Below, one piece after another: positions 45,473 through 55,599 of a stretch of 64,000 nucleotides of DNA (its first letter is position 1; every line of letters begins with the position of its first letter). The notes under the pieces were generated by a model that ran no database searches, was not told the DNA's origin, and saw only the letters and a program-made list of their open reading frames with translations. The stretch lies in the NCBI GenBank assembly GCA_020698575.1, contig CM036240.1, positions 33,308,711 through 33,372,710 on the forward strand, written 5' to 3'. The translations under genes were made by a program, and so were the position numbers. This DNA comes from Bostrychus sinensis. Lineage: Eukaryota; Chordata; Actinopteri; Gobiiformes; Eleotridae.

Positions 45473-46700
45473 GCAGGGTTGCCAGATCCCAGAAATGGGG
45501 GGGGGGGAATGCAGGACGTCTGGACTGATGTTTTATGTTCCTTTTATAATAACACAGTTGAAATATTGTGAGAAAGGCGTCGTGCGCCGCCGCAGTAACG
45601 TGTGTGCATCAGATCGCGTCTTTATTTACTCGTATTATTTCAGCTGAGAGCTGTTTTTGATCGTATCTCCGCGAGTAAGAAATCGATTGTCATCAAACAA
45701 AAAGTGACTTAAAGCGTGGCAAGTTTAAAACACATCTGTGGAGTCAAAACTCTCCCCAGTGTCACTAATTTGCAGTGTTGGGTTAGTTACTCAAAAAAGT
45801 AACCAGTTACAGATTACTAGTTACTCTTTTGAAAAGTAATATATTACTTTACTTGGTTACTGACTCGTGAAAATAACTTAGTTACTTTCCTTTTGGATTA
45901 TTTCCTAACAGGAAGGCCCAAATGAACCCAATTCTAAATAGAAGAAGCCTATAGCCTCACCGTTGCCCTGACCCGCACTGTTATTTTATACAGGCGTTCA
46001 AGTTTTTTTTAGCTGCATTCATTTCAGCAGCAGGGCAGCCTGACACAGCAAATACTGCCCTTTAGGTTCACCTGCCTCTGCTCCTGTGCAGCGTTCAAGT
46101 CCTGTGGACACAGTTTTATTTCACTACACTGAAGCTAAAACGCACTTGTTGTTAGCGCCAAAGCGGTGCAGGTCTCTTCTTTCCTCGCTGTCCCCGCTGA
46201 CAGCAGCAGCTGCATGCGCCACGACGCGCGCGGACAGGACGAGTGGCCGCTGCGCGCATAAAGAGGAGCAGAGAAGGGAACGGATGAAAATAAAGTAGAA
46301 AACGTATCAGCGCTATTCGTTTAATGCATTTTCATTCCGTGTCCCTCCGGTAAACTGCAGGTAAATGAAAGTGACTGTAGTGACTGTAACGCAAGTAACT
46401 AATTGGGTATTTTGTTAGTAACTGTAATATTACTTACTGGGGGGCTCCCCCTGCGTTACTGACAATTGTAATCTCGTTACTTTGTAACGCGTTACTCCCA
46501 ACACTGCTAATTTGTAGGTACATACTGTCATTGATCAGGCTCATTATGCCTTATTGTGCGCTGACACACGGGACAGTAGAAGCGCAGCCGTGAAAGGGGA
46601 GGGGGGCGGAGGAGACTGAACGGTAAATGCGGGGCTGAGTGGCGTGTTTAGGAAAAAGACCCACACCTGGCAACAGCGGGACTGGGACGAGCGCGCGGGG
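45473..46700. mobile_element. R1-related element nested in the TTAA MITE
   Basis: GGGTTGCCAGATCCC at the left and ACCTGGCAACAGC at the right form an imperfect inverted pair. The interior between them is a divergent relative of the part of R1 seen at 31500-31800. Limits are approximate. Confidence 0.45.
45773..46506. mobile_element. hAT-type transposon, 734 bp, with perfect 8-bp target duplication
   Basis: The ends are CAGTGTTGGG and CCCAACACTG, with TTAGTTACT/TAACGCGTTACT words inside. CTAATTTG lies on both sides (45765-45772 and 46507-46514). No transposase is recognisable. Confidence 0.9.
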
Positions 46701-47000
46701 GAGAGAGACAGCGAGGGCATGGACAGGCACGGGCCGTGAGAGGAGATACTCGGCACAGGTGAGGTAAAGTGGTCAAATACTACGTCACAGTTGCCTATCT
46801 GGAACTATTGAGCAGAAATCCCACTGTTTGACCCTAGAAGGGCAGCACTCTGACAGGTTTTCACTACAAAATGTGAATTTAGACCTTTTTTTACAAAACT
46901 GTCAAACATAAGACTATAAATAGTGAGATGTTTCACTAAAGCCCTGTTTGTACAGCTGATCAGCTAAAAAAAAATGGTGTAGGGGTGAGTTACTCTTTAA

Positions 47001-47449
47001 GCCTTCACACTGTTCACACCTGTAATTTGTCCCATGACGGAGTGGCAGTGTGTGTCCCTTTAATGGAAGCTAATGACTGCCGTGTACATAGGTTGTTTTC
47101 GCAGCTGCACCGCTGGGGGCCTCACGGGTGTCATGGTCGTCACGGTAACCAAAAGCTGTGATCCGGGTGTGAACACTAATGAGCGACACCTGATGCAACA
47201 ACTGCCAAAGCTTGACACAAACAAAGTTCAGAGAGAGGAAAACATCAACAGAGTATGACTTTGACAAACTTCAGCATGATGTAAACACTGGGTCACCCAC
47301 CTGGGCACAACAACTCTGGGAACATGACGCAACTTTGTACAGGAATTAGAGTTTGTTTGGGGATGAAAGTAATAACACACAGTTAACTGAGTTTAATTTG
47401 GAGCCAGTGCATCAGAGTCAAACAGAACCTTTAAAGGTGCTATGAGCAG
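47001..47449. other. Unassigned non-coding DNA
   Basis: No gene or named repeat seen. Confidence 0.4.
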
Positions 47450-47770
47450 TATTTATTTTTTTATATTTCATAAGAAATTACCCGTGTGTCCCCAGATATG
47501 AGGTCAACATGTTTAAATCAAATATTAGTTTTACTGATAACAATGGTACAGCTGGTTTATTCACAATAAAAAATAAAATAAAATAAAAATTACATAATAT
47601 CCGAGTTGTTTTTAATTCACATTGTTTCGTTTGGTTTTAAAACTGCTTTGCTGATCGTCCAATCAGAAAAGTGTAAATACTGGCAACCCACAGACCATTG
47701 TTTTGATTTAGGCTGCAGTATCATTTTCAAACCAGTAGAGTGCACATGCTGCTTACAGTACCTTCAAGTC
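47450..47770 (+). repeat. Interspersed repeat, also present inverted at 55130-55390
   Basis: Shared words include GATCGTCCAATCAGAAAAG, ACCATTGTTTTGATTTAGGC and TTTTCAAACCAGTA. Type not known; probably a MITE. Confidence 0.55.
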
Positions 47771-47919
47771 TTAACTTCAAACAAAAACAGCATGCCACTA
47801 ACTACTGTACATGTTTACTGTTAATGTAATATTGGTATTACTGCTATAGGTTTATTTTTCTTGTAAATAATTTGTATTGCACCTTTTTGTTTTTGATGCA
47901 TGCTCACTTTATTTCTTGC

Positions 47920-48005
47920 TTTCTGCACTTTATTCTGTACTAAGAGCTGCCTGAAGAAGAGATTTTCTCCACTGTGAGATTAATAAAGATCAATCTTATT
48001 AGACA
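47920..48005 (+). mobile_element. LINE/SINE-type 3' tail
   Basis: TTTTCTCCACTGTGAGATTAATAAAG then CAATCTTATT follows the usual pattern of fish CR1/L2-type tails. Confidence 0.4.
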
Positions 48006-48119
48006 AGAGTTAAGAGAAAAGTTAGACAAGATAAACTAGTTTTATAAACATGCCTAATAAATTAGAATACTATAGGAAAGTAAAATTATTTCAGCAGTTC
48101 AATTCAAAAAGTGAAACGC

Positions 48120-48478
48120 ATATACATAATAATAATAAAAATAATGTAATGGTAATATAGCTCTTTTCTAGACACTCAAAGTCACTTTACAATTTTGGTG
48201 CATTATTCATTCACTCCTCAGTCACACTCAGTGACAGAAGTGTGGCTGCCATTTTGGGCCTATGGCTCCTCCAACCACACAAATGCACAATTACGCTGAC
48301 ACATTCAAACATAGGCAAGGTGGATGAAGTGTCTTGCCCAAGGGCACAATGTCAGTATGCAAGGCCGGTAACAGGAATCAAACCACCAACTTTTGGGTAA
48401 GCAGGTGAACGTATCACTGCAATATTTTAGCTCAGTTGGTAAAGACCAACTGAGCTAAAATATTGCAGTGATACGTTT
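48120..48478 (-). mobile_element. tRNA-type SINE with a palindromic head
   Basis: On the minus strand, an A-box-like TAGCTCAGTTGG (48457-48446) and a B-box-like GGTTTGATTCC (48384-48374) precede a body with CTTGGGCAAGACACTTCATCC and TGGCTCCTCCAACCAC complements. The head is inverted-duplicated. Confidence 0.55.
48408..48477. repeat. Perfect 33-bp hairpin with 4-base loop
   Basis: Arms 48408-48440 and 48445-48477 are exact complements around AAAG. Each arm contains TAGCTCAGTTGG on one strand. Confidence 0.95.
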
Positions 48479-49913
48479 TTGCAGCTATTTGATATGTATC
48501 ATTTGGCATTGTTTTTATGTGATTCAAGAACAATATTGTACTGATTTACTGCAGTATGAATGGATTTAACACCTTCATATCAATAAAACTAATACTGTAA
48601 CTTTTTTCCAAAAGTGACAGAAGTTAAGAAGTTTAGAACAGCGGCCTGGGTTTGCTGTCAAAAACACAGAAAGTGAAGCAAAGTTGAATATAACTTTATG
48701 TTTTTGTGAAAAGCACAAAATTTACATTCAAATAGACATCTCTAGTTGAAATTTAACATGCACATTTCTTATATCGATATTATAGGTTTTTTTATGTGTA
48801 ACAATTTTGCACCAATATACACCTCCTAGAAAAGAATACAATTCAATATGAGGTGATGTATATTGTTGTAGTTGTATCATTGGAATAAAAAACGATACAT
48901 CAATATAGTAAATGAATCGTTACACTCCTAGTACACAGTGTGGTATAATTATTTTAGTAATATTTATTAATTATGATGATTATGCATTACAATAATATCA
49001 TAATACTGAGTACTGACTTGCGGTTTTCATTAACTGCAAGCCATAATCAACACATTTAAAATACTTTAATGCTTATAGAATCTGTGTGTAGTCAATCTAT
49101 CGAAGGGGCCGTTACCACGACAACACTGGTCAGGAAAATGCAGTCATGTTGTCTCCGATTGATATACACTCAAAAACAGTGATGTGTGAAAAAACTGTGT
49201 TCAAAACTGTAGTAACCCTGTGAAGCCAGCAAATGGTGCTGTTCACCCTGTCACCACTGCAGAAAAGGCCATTTGTTTGTTGGACTTTTACTCCAACTTT
49301 TAAATGCTATCCTATACTCTGCAAACTACAAAGGTCTGTTTTTAAGTTGAACACAGGCATCTACTAAACAACACCATTGGCCTTTAGCCCACATCAAGAT
49401 TAAAATTAAACAAAATATGGAAACACATATCACAATATCTTTCTGGATAGTACTGAAATGACAAGAGAAGTCTGGCATGAGTATTTTCAGTTCCCATAAT
49501 GTTTATAGTGAGTGAAGTAGAGTAATGGTAGCACTCCTCTCTTAGGCCCATAAGCAATCTGTAGGGATAATGTTGAAAACCCTCTCTCAACAAAAGAGTT
49601 TTAGTGACACCCATTTATTTTTTCACTTGCGTTTTTGGTTATCAAGCTGTGGTTCTTTTGTCTCGCTTAAACTAAAACCAACAGCCCCTTAGCGAGGTGT
49701 GTTAGGCACACTACCAACTGATCTAACATGACCAAAGGTTCTTTCTAATTTTGCACACTCACTTGCACACTTCCTTGTTGATTGAAACCTCTATCTCAAC
49801 ACTGAGCTTTCTATGATAGAGAACTAACAGCATTTGTTTGTTTTAATGGCTCCTGTTATCTCATACTGCTGAGAGTCTACTCTAAAATTTTGGGCAAATG
49901 CCTTGAAGATGTA
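48479..49913. other. Unassigned AT-rich DNA
   Basis: No gene, transposon end or tandem repeat recognised in this 1.4-kb stretch. Confidence 0.4.
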
Positions 49914-51475
49914 CAGTGGGGCAAAAAAAGTATTTAGTCAGCCACCAATTGTGCAAGTTCTCCCACTTAAAAAGATGAGAGAGGCCTGTAATTTTCATCA
50001 TAGGTATACCTCAACTAAGAGAGACAAAATGAGAAAAAAAAATCCAGAAAATCACATCTGATTTTTAAATAATTTATTTGCAAATTATGGTGGAAAATAA
50101 GTATTTGGTCACCTACAAACAAGCAAGATTTGTGTCTCTCACAGACCTGTAACTTCTTCTGTAAGAGGCTCCTCTGTCCTCCACTCGTTACCTGTATTAA
50201 TGGCACCTGTTTGAACTGGTTATCTATATAAAAGACACCTGTCCACAACCTCAAACAGTCACACTCCAAACTCCACTATGGCCAAGACCAAAGAGCTGTC
50301 AAAGGACACCAGATACAAAATTGTAGACCTGCACCAGGCTGGGAAGACTGAATCTGCAATAGGTAAGCAGCTTGGTGTGAAGAAATCAACTGTGGGAGCA
50401 ATTATTAGGAAATGGAAGACATACAAGACCACTGATAATCTCCCTCCATCTGGGGCTCCCCGCAAGATCTCACCCCGTGGGGTCAAAATGATCACAAGAA
50501 CGGTGAGCAAAAATCCCAGAACCACACGGGGGACCTAGTGAATGACCTGCAGAGAGCTGGGACCAAAGTAACAAAGGCTACCATCAGTAACACACTACGC
50601 CGCTCAAATCCTGCAGTGCCAGACGTGTCCCCCTGCTAAAGCCAGTACATGTGCAGGCCCGTCTGAAGTTTGCTACAGAGCATTTGGATGATCCACAAGA
50701 GGATTGGGAGAATGTCATATGGTCAGATGAAACCAAAATAGAACTTTTTGGTAAAAACTCTACTCGTCGTGTTTGGAGGAGAAAGAATGCTGAGTTGCAT
50801 CCAAAGAACACCATACCTACTGTAAAGCATGGGGGTGGGAACATCATGCTTTGGGGCTGTTTTTCAGCAAAGGGACCAGGACGACTGATCCGTGTAAAGG
50901 AAAGAATGAATGGGGAAATGTATCGTCAGATTTTGAGTGAAAACCTCCTTCCATCAGCAAGGGCATTGAAGATGAAACATGGCTGGGTCTTTCAGCATGA
51001 CAATGATCCCAAACACACTGCCTGGCTAACAAAGGAGTGGCTTCGTAAGAAGCATTTCAAGGTCCTGGAGTGGCCTAGCCAGTCTCCAGATCTCACCCCA
51101 TAGAAAATCTTTGGAGGGAGTTGAAAGTCCGTGTTGCCCAGCGACAGCCCCAAAACATCACTGCTCTAGAGGAGGTCTGCAAGGAGGAATGGGCCAAAAT
51201 ACCAGCAACAGTTTGTGAAAACCTTGTGAAGCCAACAAAGGGTATATAACAAAGTATTGAGATAAACTTTTGTTATTGACCAAATACTTATTTTCCACCA
51301 TAATTTGCAAATCAATTCTTTAAAAATCAGACAATGTGATTTTCTGGATTTTTTTTCTCATTTTGTCTCTCATAGTTGAGGTATACCTATGATGAAAATT
51401 ACAGGCCTCTCTCATCTTTTTAAGTGGGAGAACTTGCACAATTGGTGGCTGATTAAATACTTTTTTGCCCCACTG
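49914..51475 (+). mobile_element. Tc1-like transposon, nearly full length, 1562 bp
   Basis: It is bounded by TA and by terminal repeats CAGTGGGGCAAAAAAAGTA and its near complement, with inner repeats extending through CATCATAGGTATACCTCAAC. The transposase starts at 50278 (MAKTKELSKDTRYKIVDLHQ). A helix-turn-helix region (GKQLGVKKSTVGAIIRKW) is followed by the catalytic WSDETK (about 50721), HDNDPKHTA (about 50996) and SPDLTP (51086). Three frame breaks look like single-base losses: in the G run near 50530, near 50635, and near 51095 just before the catalytic Glu region. It is inactive but young enough that every domain is legible. Confidence 0.92.
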
Positions 51476-51479
51476 TATT

Positions 51480-52170
51480 TCACTCAAAACCACACCGTTC
51501 CTGAGTTCACTCTCAGTACAGCAGCTGTGGAGACTTCATGCTGCCCCGCCTCCGTGGGAGAAAGTCGCGGGACGATCTACAGCCCCGCACGCACATCTCC
51601 CTCTAAAAACTGCATTATTCCCGAGCTCACATTCACTCCCGGGCCAAAGTAACTCAGTGCACGCCTGCCTCTGTCACCTACAGTGGGCAGAGTGACAGGG
51701 AAACACCGTACGCAGTGACTGTAAGCATAGGTCGCGCGCCGCCACCAGGAGACCACTCATCGCTCGCACTTTCACTTTCACGGCTCTCTTCACTCTCTCT
51801 CGGTTCAAAAAGTAGATGTTCTCCCTCAAAATCAGTGTCAGCAGTTATCAAAGTTACTGCTTCATCAGTGCTGTATATTTTATTAGCTACTGTCGCCTTT
51901 TCCTCTCTCAAAGCTGTAGAGGAATCTACTCCATGGAGGCGCTCCAACGCGCCACTCCCTGTGAGACTCACTCACCTTTGAGCACGTCTTCTTCAAAGAT
52001 TTTGAATGGCAACTTATGATTCTATTGGGCTAGAAACTAAGTCCTGGGTGTCTGTGACTGAGAGGAAGGGAGTAGAAACAAGATTTAACATTTTAATTGG
52101 GCGTAGGGGCTGTTATTTTTAGGAACGTTGCTTGTCGCAATTCTGCGACTTTGGCACTTAGAGGGTTAAC
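51480..52170 (-). mobile_element. piggyBac-like element fragment, 5' end and N-terminal coding part
   Basis: On the minus strand, TTAACCCTCTAAGTGCCAAA at 52170 is a plausible piggyBac-type terminus. About 200 bp later a frame (51971-51678) reads KIYSTDEAVTLITADTDF and an acidic-serine stretch, EPRESEESRESESASDEW, of the kind seen at piggyBac transposase N-termini. The catalytic part is not found. The far side meets the Tc1-like element. Confidence 0.45.
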
Positions 52171-52189
52171 TAATGGGGAACCACAAAGA

Positions 52190-52320
52190 GTCATCTGGAC
52201 ACTGAAACATGCGTGAATGAAGCAAAACACAACTGCAGCCATGTTTTTGATGAGGAAACAACATTATAACATGGCGGAAAACTTAAAAAAGTAAATTTTA
52301 CATAAACTAGCCCCTTTAAA
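52190..52320 (-). mobile_element. TTAA MITE terminal fragment upstream of TAAR gene E
   Basis: CATGCGTGAATGAAGCAAAA to ACTAGCCCCTTTAA matches one end of 35205-35779. Confidence 0.65.
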
Positions 52321-53022
52321 TGTGCTGTTCATGAACCCATCAACACAACCATGATCCTGGCAGTGATATGCAGCTCTGCACATTAAACGTCTGAGAGATG
52401 CATGGTGAAGGCATGTGCTTGGGCAAAGGATACTATATGCAGTATAAAATAGCAAAAGAGATTTCAAAATATCACAATATTACATACACAACTCTTATAG
52501 CAGCAAGGCCTACCTGAGACTTGTAAAAAAAAAAATGCTCAGGCTTTAATGTAAAACGAGAGAATTTCAGAAATTAGCAAACAAATTCACATTTTGTAAT
52601 TCAGTTGTTGGATAAGTAATGTTTGGCATGAGAGCTGGAGTAAACTCTGACCACACAAAATGCAGAGTACTACAGATATTCAGCAGCAGGTGCTTTCTGA
52701 GGCCTTCAAAGAAACAGGCATGGATTTGTATTTAAAATGGGTGCACTCTTTTCTCTTTATTTTAGGAACTTTATTTTTTCAGCCAAAAGATAGAAAAAGC
52801 AAGATTTATTATTTAGTGAACTTCACCAAAGTTATTTAAGTGTGCTGAGTCATTGATTTGATCACTGCTATCCAAAGTAAGTTGTGGAGTTGTTTTGGCT
52901 CATGATGCAAGTGGCTTGGGAGGTCCAGTGTTCATCTGGGAGCAGGCGGAGGTGGAGGGAGATGAGAGATAAAGCGTCAGGATGTAGTCACTTCTTCCCC
53001 CCACCCATCTCCTTCCTCCAAC
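52318..53022 (+). promoter_or_regulatory. Conserved upstream region of TAAR gene E
   Basis: It matches the other TAAR upstream regions from TTAAATGTGCTGTTCATGA to the ATG and keeps the extra internal stretch shared with gene D. Confidence 0.55.
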
Positions 53023-54062
53023 ATGAGCAGTGGGCAGTGGTACAGGTGCTACCCAGAACTGGGAAATCTATCCTGCATCAAGGTGATCCCCGATCAGGGC
53101 ATCACCATCTATATGACCGTGCTTTTCACCTTTGCCATCTGCACCGGCATCCTCAACCTTATGGTCATCATCGCTATCTTGCATTTCAGGCAAGTTGTAC
53201 GCACTGACATCAGGTTTATTGTAATACATATACTCATTTTGTTTCTTTCCTCAGGCAACTGCACTCCTCTCCTAACTTCATCCTCCTCAACTTGGCCGTC
53301 TCAGACTTCCTGATGTGCTGCGTGGTGATCCCAGTCCAAGGTTCCTTAGTGTACACTTGCTGGCGAGTCGGCGACATCATGTGCGTCATGTATGTCGTCT
53401 TTGGCTTCACAGTGATTTCCGTATCAGTCGGAGGCATGGTCCTTATCTCAATAGACCGCTATGTAGCCATTTGTGACCCCATGCACTACCCCACCCTGAT
53501 GTGCAAGAGATCGGTTAGCATCGCCCTGATCATCTGTTGGATCATGTCTCTCTTTTTCAGTATTGGCTTTTACCATAACAATTTCATTAATCCGGGACGG
53601 TATAAGAGATGTGAAGGGGAATGCATTGTAGTGGTGACCCATATTGCAAAATACGTTGACCTGGCGGTGGCCTTCTGCGGGCCCTTTGTGCTCATAATTA
53701 TACTGTACTTGCGAGTTTTCTTTGTGGCTGTGTCCCAGGCCCGTACCATGCGTTCTCAGGTTGCAGCCACCACACAGCAGCCGGGGTTGAACTCCAGGAA
53801 ATCTGAGCTGAAAGCGGCGCGGAATCTGGGCTTTGTTGTGTTTCTCTTTCTCCTCTGCTACACGCCGTACTATGTGGTGATCTCTCTGGGAGGGAATATT
53901 AACTTTTATTTCAGGTTCTTCCTGTTTAGTTTTATGTATCTGAACTCGTGTTTTAACCCCTTACTCTATGCGCTCCTGTATCCCTGGTTTAGGAGATCTG
54001 TGAAGCTGATAGTGACGTTTAGGATTTTGCAAAGTGGTTCACGAGATGCAAATGTACTATGA
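53023..54062 (+). CDS. Trace amine-associated receptor, teleost non-classical (Asp5.42) type, gene E
   Basis: Exons 53023-53189 and 53255-54062 give 324 codons. The fingerprint NSCFNPLLYALLYPWF, DRYVAICDPMHY, sequon NLS and CYTP in TM6 are all present. Asp at 5.42 is kept (YVDLAVAFCGP). Position 3.32 is Gly here (VVFGFTVIS), whereas B and D have Val, so the TM3 side of the pocket is different. Other changes fall in TM2 (VVIPVQGSLVYTCW), TM4 and the second extracellular loop (FFSIGFYHNNFINPGRYKRC), and before TM7 (SLGGNINFYFRFF). The third intracellular loop to the C-terminus is almost unchanged. The intron is 65 bp with a GC donor. An AATAAA lies at 54281. Likely functional; ligand unknown. 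Confidence 0.93.
53190..53254 (+). other. 65-bp GC-AG intron of TAAR gene E
   Basis: The donor is CAG|GCAAGT and the acceptor CTTTCCTCAG|G, phase 2. Confidence 0.87.
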
Positions 54063-55075
54063 TGACTTCAAGTGCAGTGTTAATATATGAAAAAGTACTG
54101 TTACTGATAACCCATTTGCAATGAATTTGAAATAGCAATTTACACATTTAATATGACATTTGTAAACACTGAGGCATAGGGTTGAGAACCAAACGGCCGC
54201 AAGTGACATTCTGGGTTTTCTGAGATTTACAAGACTTACAAATCAAATGAATGCTCTTGCTTTTACTGCCAAAAGATCACAATAAAAACAACTGGCTATC
54301 TCTGAACATAGGATTCAGACAGTGTGATAAATGGATATAAATGCTATACTGTTATGTCATATAGAAAAAGACATAAAATGATGGAGCACAAAGAGGTGAA
54401 ATAACTTTTATTACAAATACAAAAATTCTACATCAGTGGTTCTCAAGCTGTGGTACGGGTTCCACTGGTGATACTTGGGAGTCTTTTGCTGTTTTACTCC
54501 TGCACTGATAAATAAATTCTGCTCTCATAAATATGAGAAGATGTATGTGTATATCTACTGTAAAGTGACATGGTTTATTTAACAATTGAAACATCTATAC
54601 TTAATACAAAATGCATGGTTCTAATTGTAGCTCTTCATTGTACACACTGCTAGTGTTGTTCTCTCTTGGTATTGAATGTAAATGGAATTTTCCAGAGGTA
54701 ATAGATATTGCATTACACTTTTGAAATGAAAAGCTGTTTTTCACCAATAGAAAAGGCTCCCCCTGTGTATACACCGCCCATGTGGGAGTCAAAGATACCA
54801 AACCCAGTATTAGTGGATGGGAACAATTAGTTTACACACAAGCAATTTTATTATCACATGGGATTTTTTTAACGTGGAAAATATAATTAATACTAATGAA
54901 AAAGAGCAAAGGTTATTAGTTTTATGAATACATTTATTGATCAATAACATAAAACACTGTATGAAGTCTTTTGTGAGTATTTCTATAACCTTATTCATGA
55001 ATGTAAGTGATATACAATATATTATAAATAAAATGTATTTTTTTTCTCTATGGATTGTTTATTTCACATATGCAA
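54063..55075 (+). other. 3' flank of TAAR gene E
   Basis: Collinear with the flanks of B and D through TTTATTTCACATATGC at 55075, but it lacks the minisatellite and about 600 bp present near B. It contains an AATAAA at 54281-54286. Confidence 0.6.
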
Positions 55076-55129
55076 AAAATAAGATAAGATAGAAGATAAT
55101 TTAATGTGTAAATAAAAAAAATATGAAAT

Positions 55130-55390
55130 TCCTATTGCGATTGCAAGTTAAAGATTCTGTAACCACATGCGCTTGTACTGGTTTGAAAACAGTACTGCAG
55201 TCTAAATCAAAACAATGGTCTCTTTTCTGATTGGACGATCAGCAATGCAGTTTTAGGACAAAAACACAAAATGTAAACAAAAACAACTTGGTCATTATGT
55301 AGCGCATATTTTTATTTGCATTAATTCAACTGTATCGTTGCTATCAATAAAACTAATATTTGATTTAAAGGTTACATTTGTAAGATCTGA
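55130..55390 (-). repeat. Inverted copy of the interspersed repeat at 47450-47770
   Basis: Shared words include ACTGGTTTGAAAAC, CTAAATCAAAACAATGGTC and GATTGGACGATCAGCAA. Confidence 0.55.
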
Positions 55391-55599
55391 CATGTCCAAA
55401 ACAATTCCCCTTTTAAACACCAGAGGGCAGAGTGTCTTGCTCACTTTTCTATGTCACCATCAGGGGGCAGTGTTCAAATTTGTTCGCAAGGGAGTGTCCA
55501 TGTCATCCTCGTATGATGAGGGGTCAACCCACTTTATGTAGCTCTCCTAAAATACTGGAGCACCGGTCTATTTTGCCCTTTGGACCTCAAGTTTAGTTT

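Larger units (their letters stand above)
45301..47000. mobile_element. TTAA MITE with perfect 20-bp terminal repeats, containing nested insertions
   Basis: TTAAAGAGTAACTCACCCCT at the left is exactly inverted at 46981-47000. The TTAA ends fit a piggyBac-type target. About 1.3 kb of other elements sits inside. Confidence 0.85.

Noticed and set aside
48428..48445. tRNA gene suggested by TAGCTCAGTTGGTAAAG
   Set aside because: The A box is part of a perfect hairpin. No acceptor stem, anticodon arm or correctly spaced B box follows on that strand; a SINE head is the better reading.
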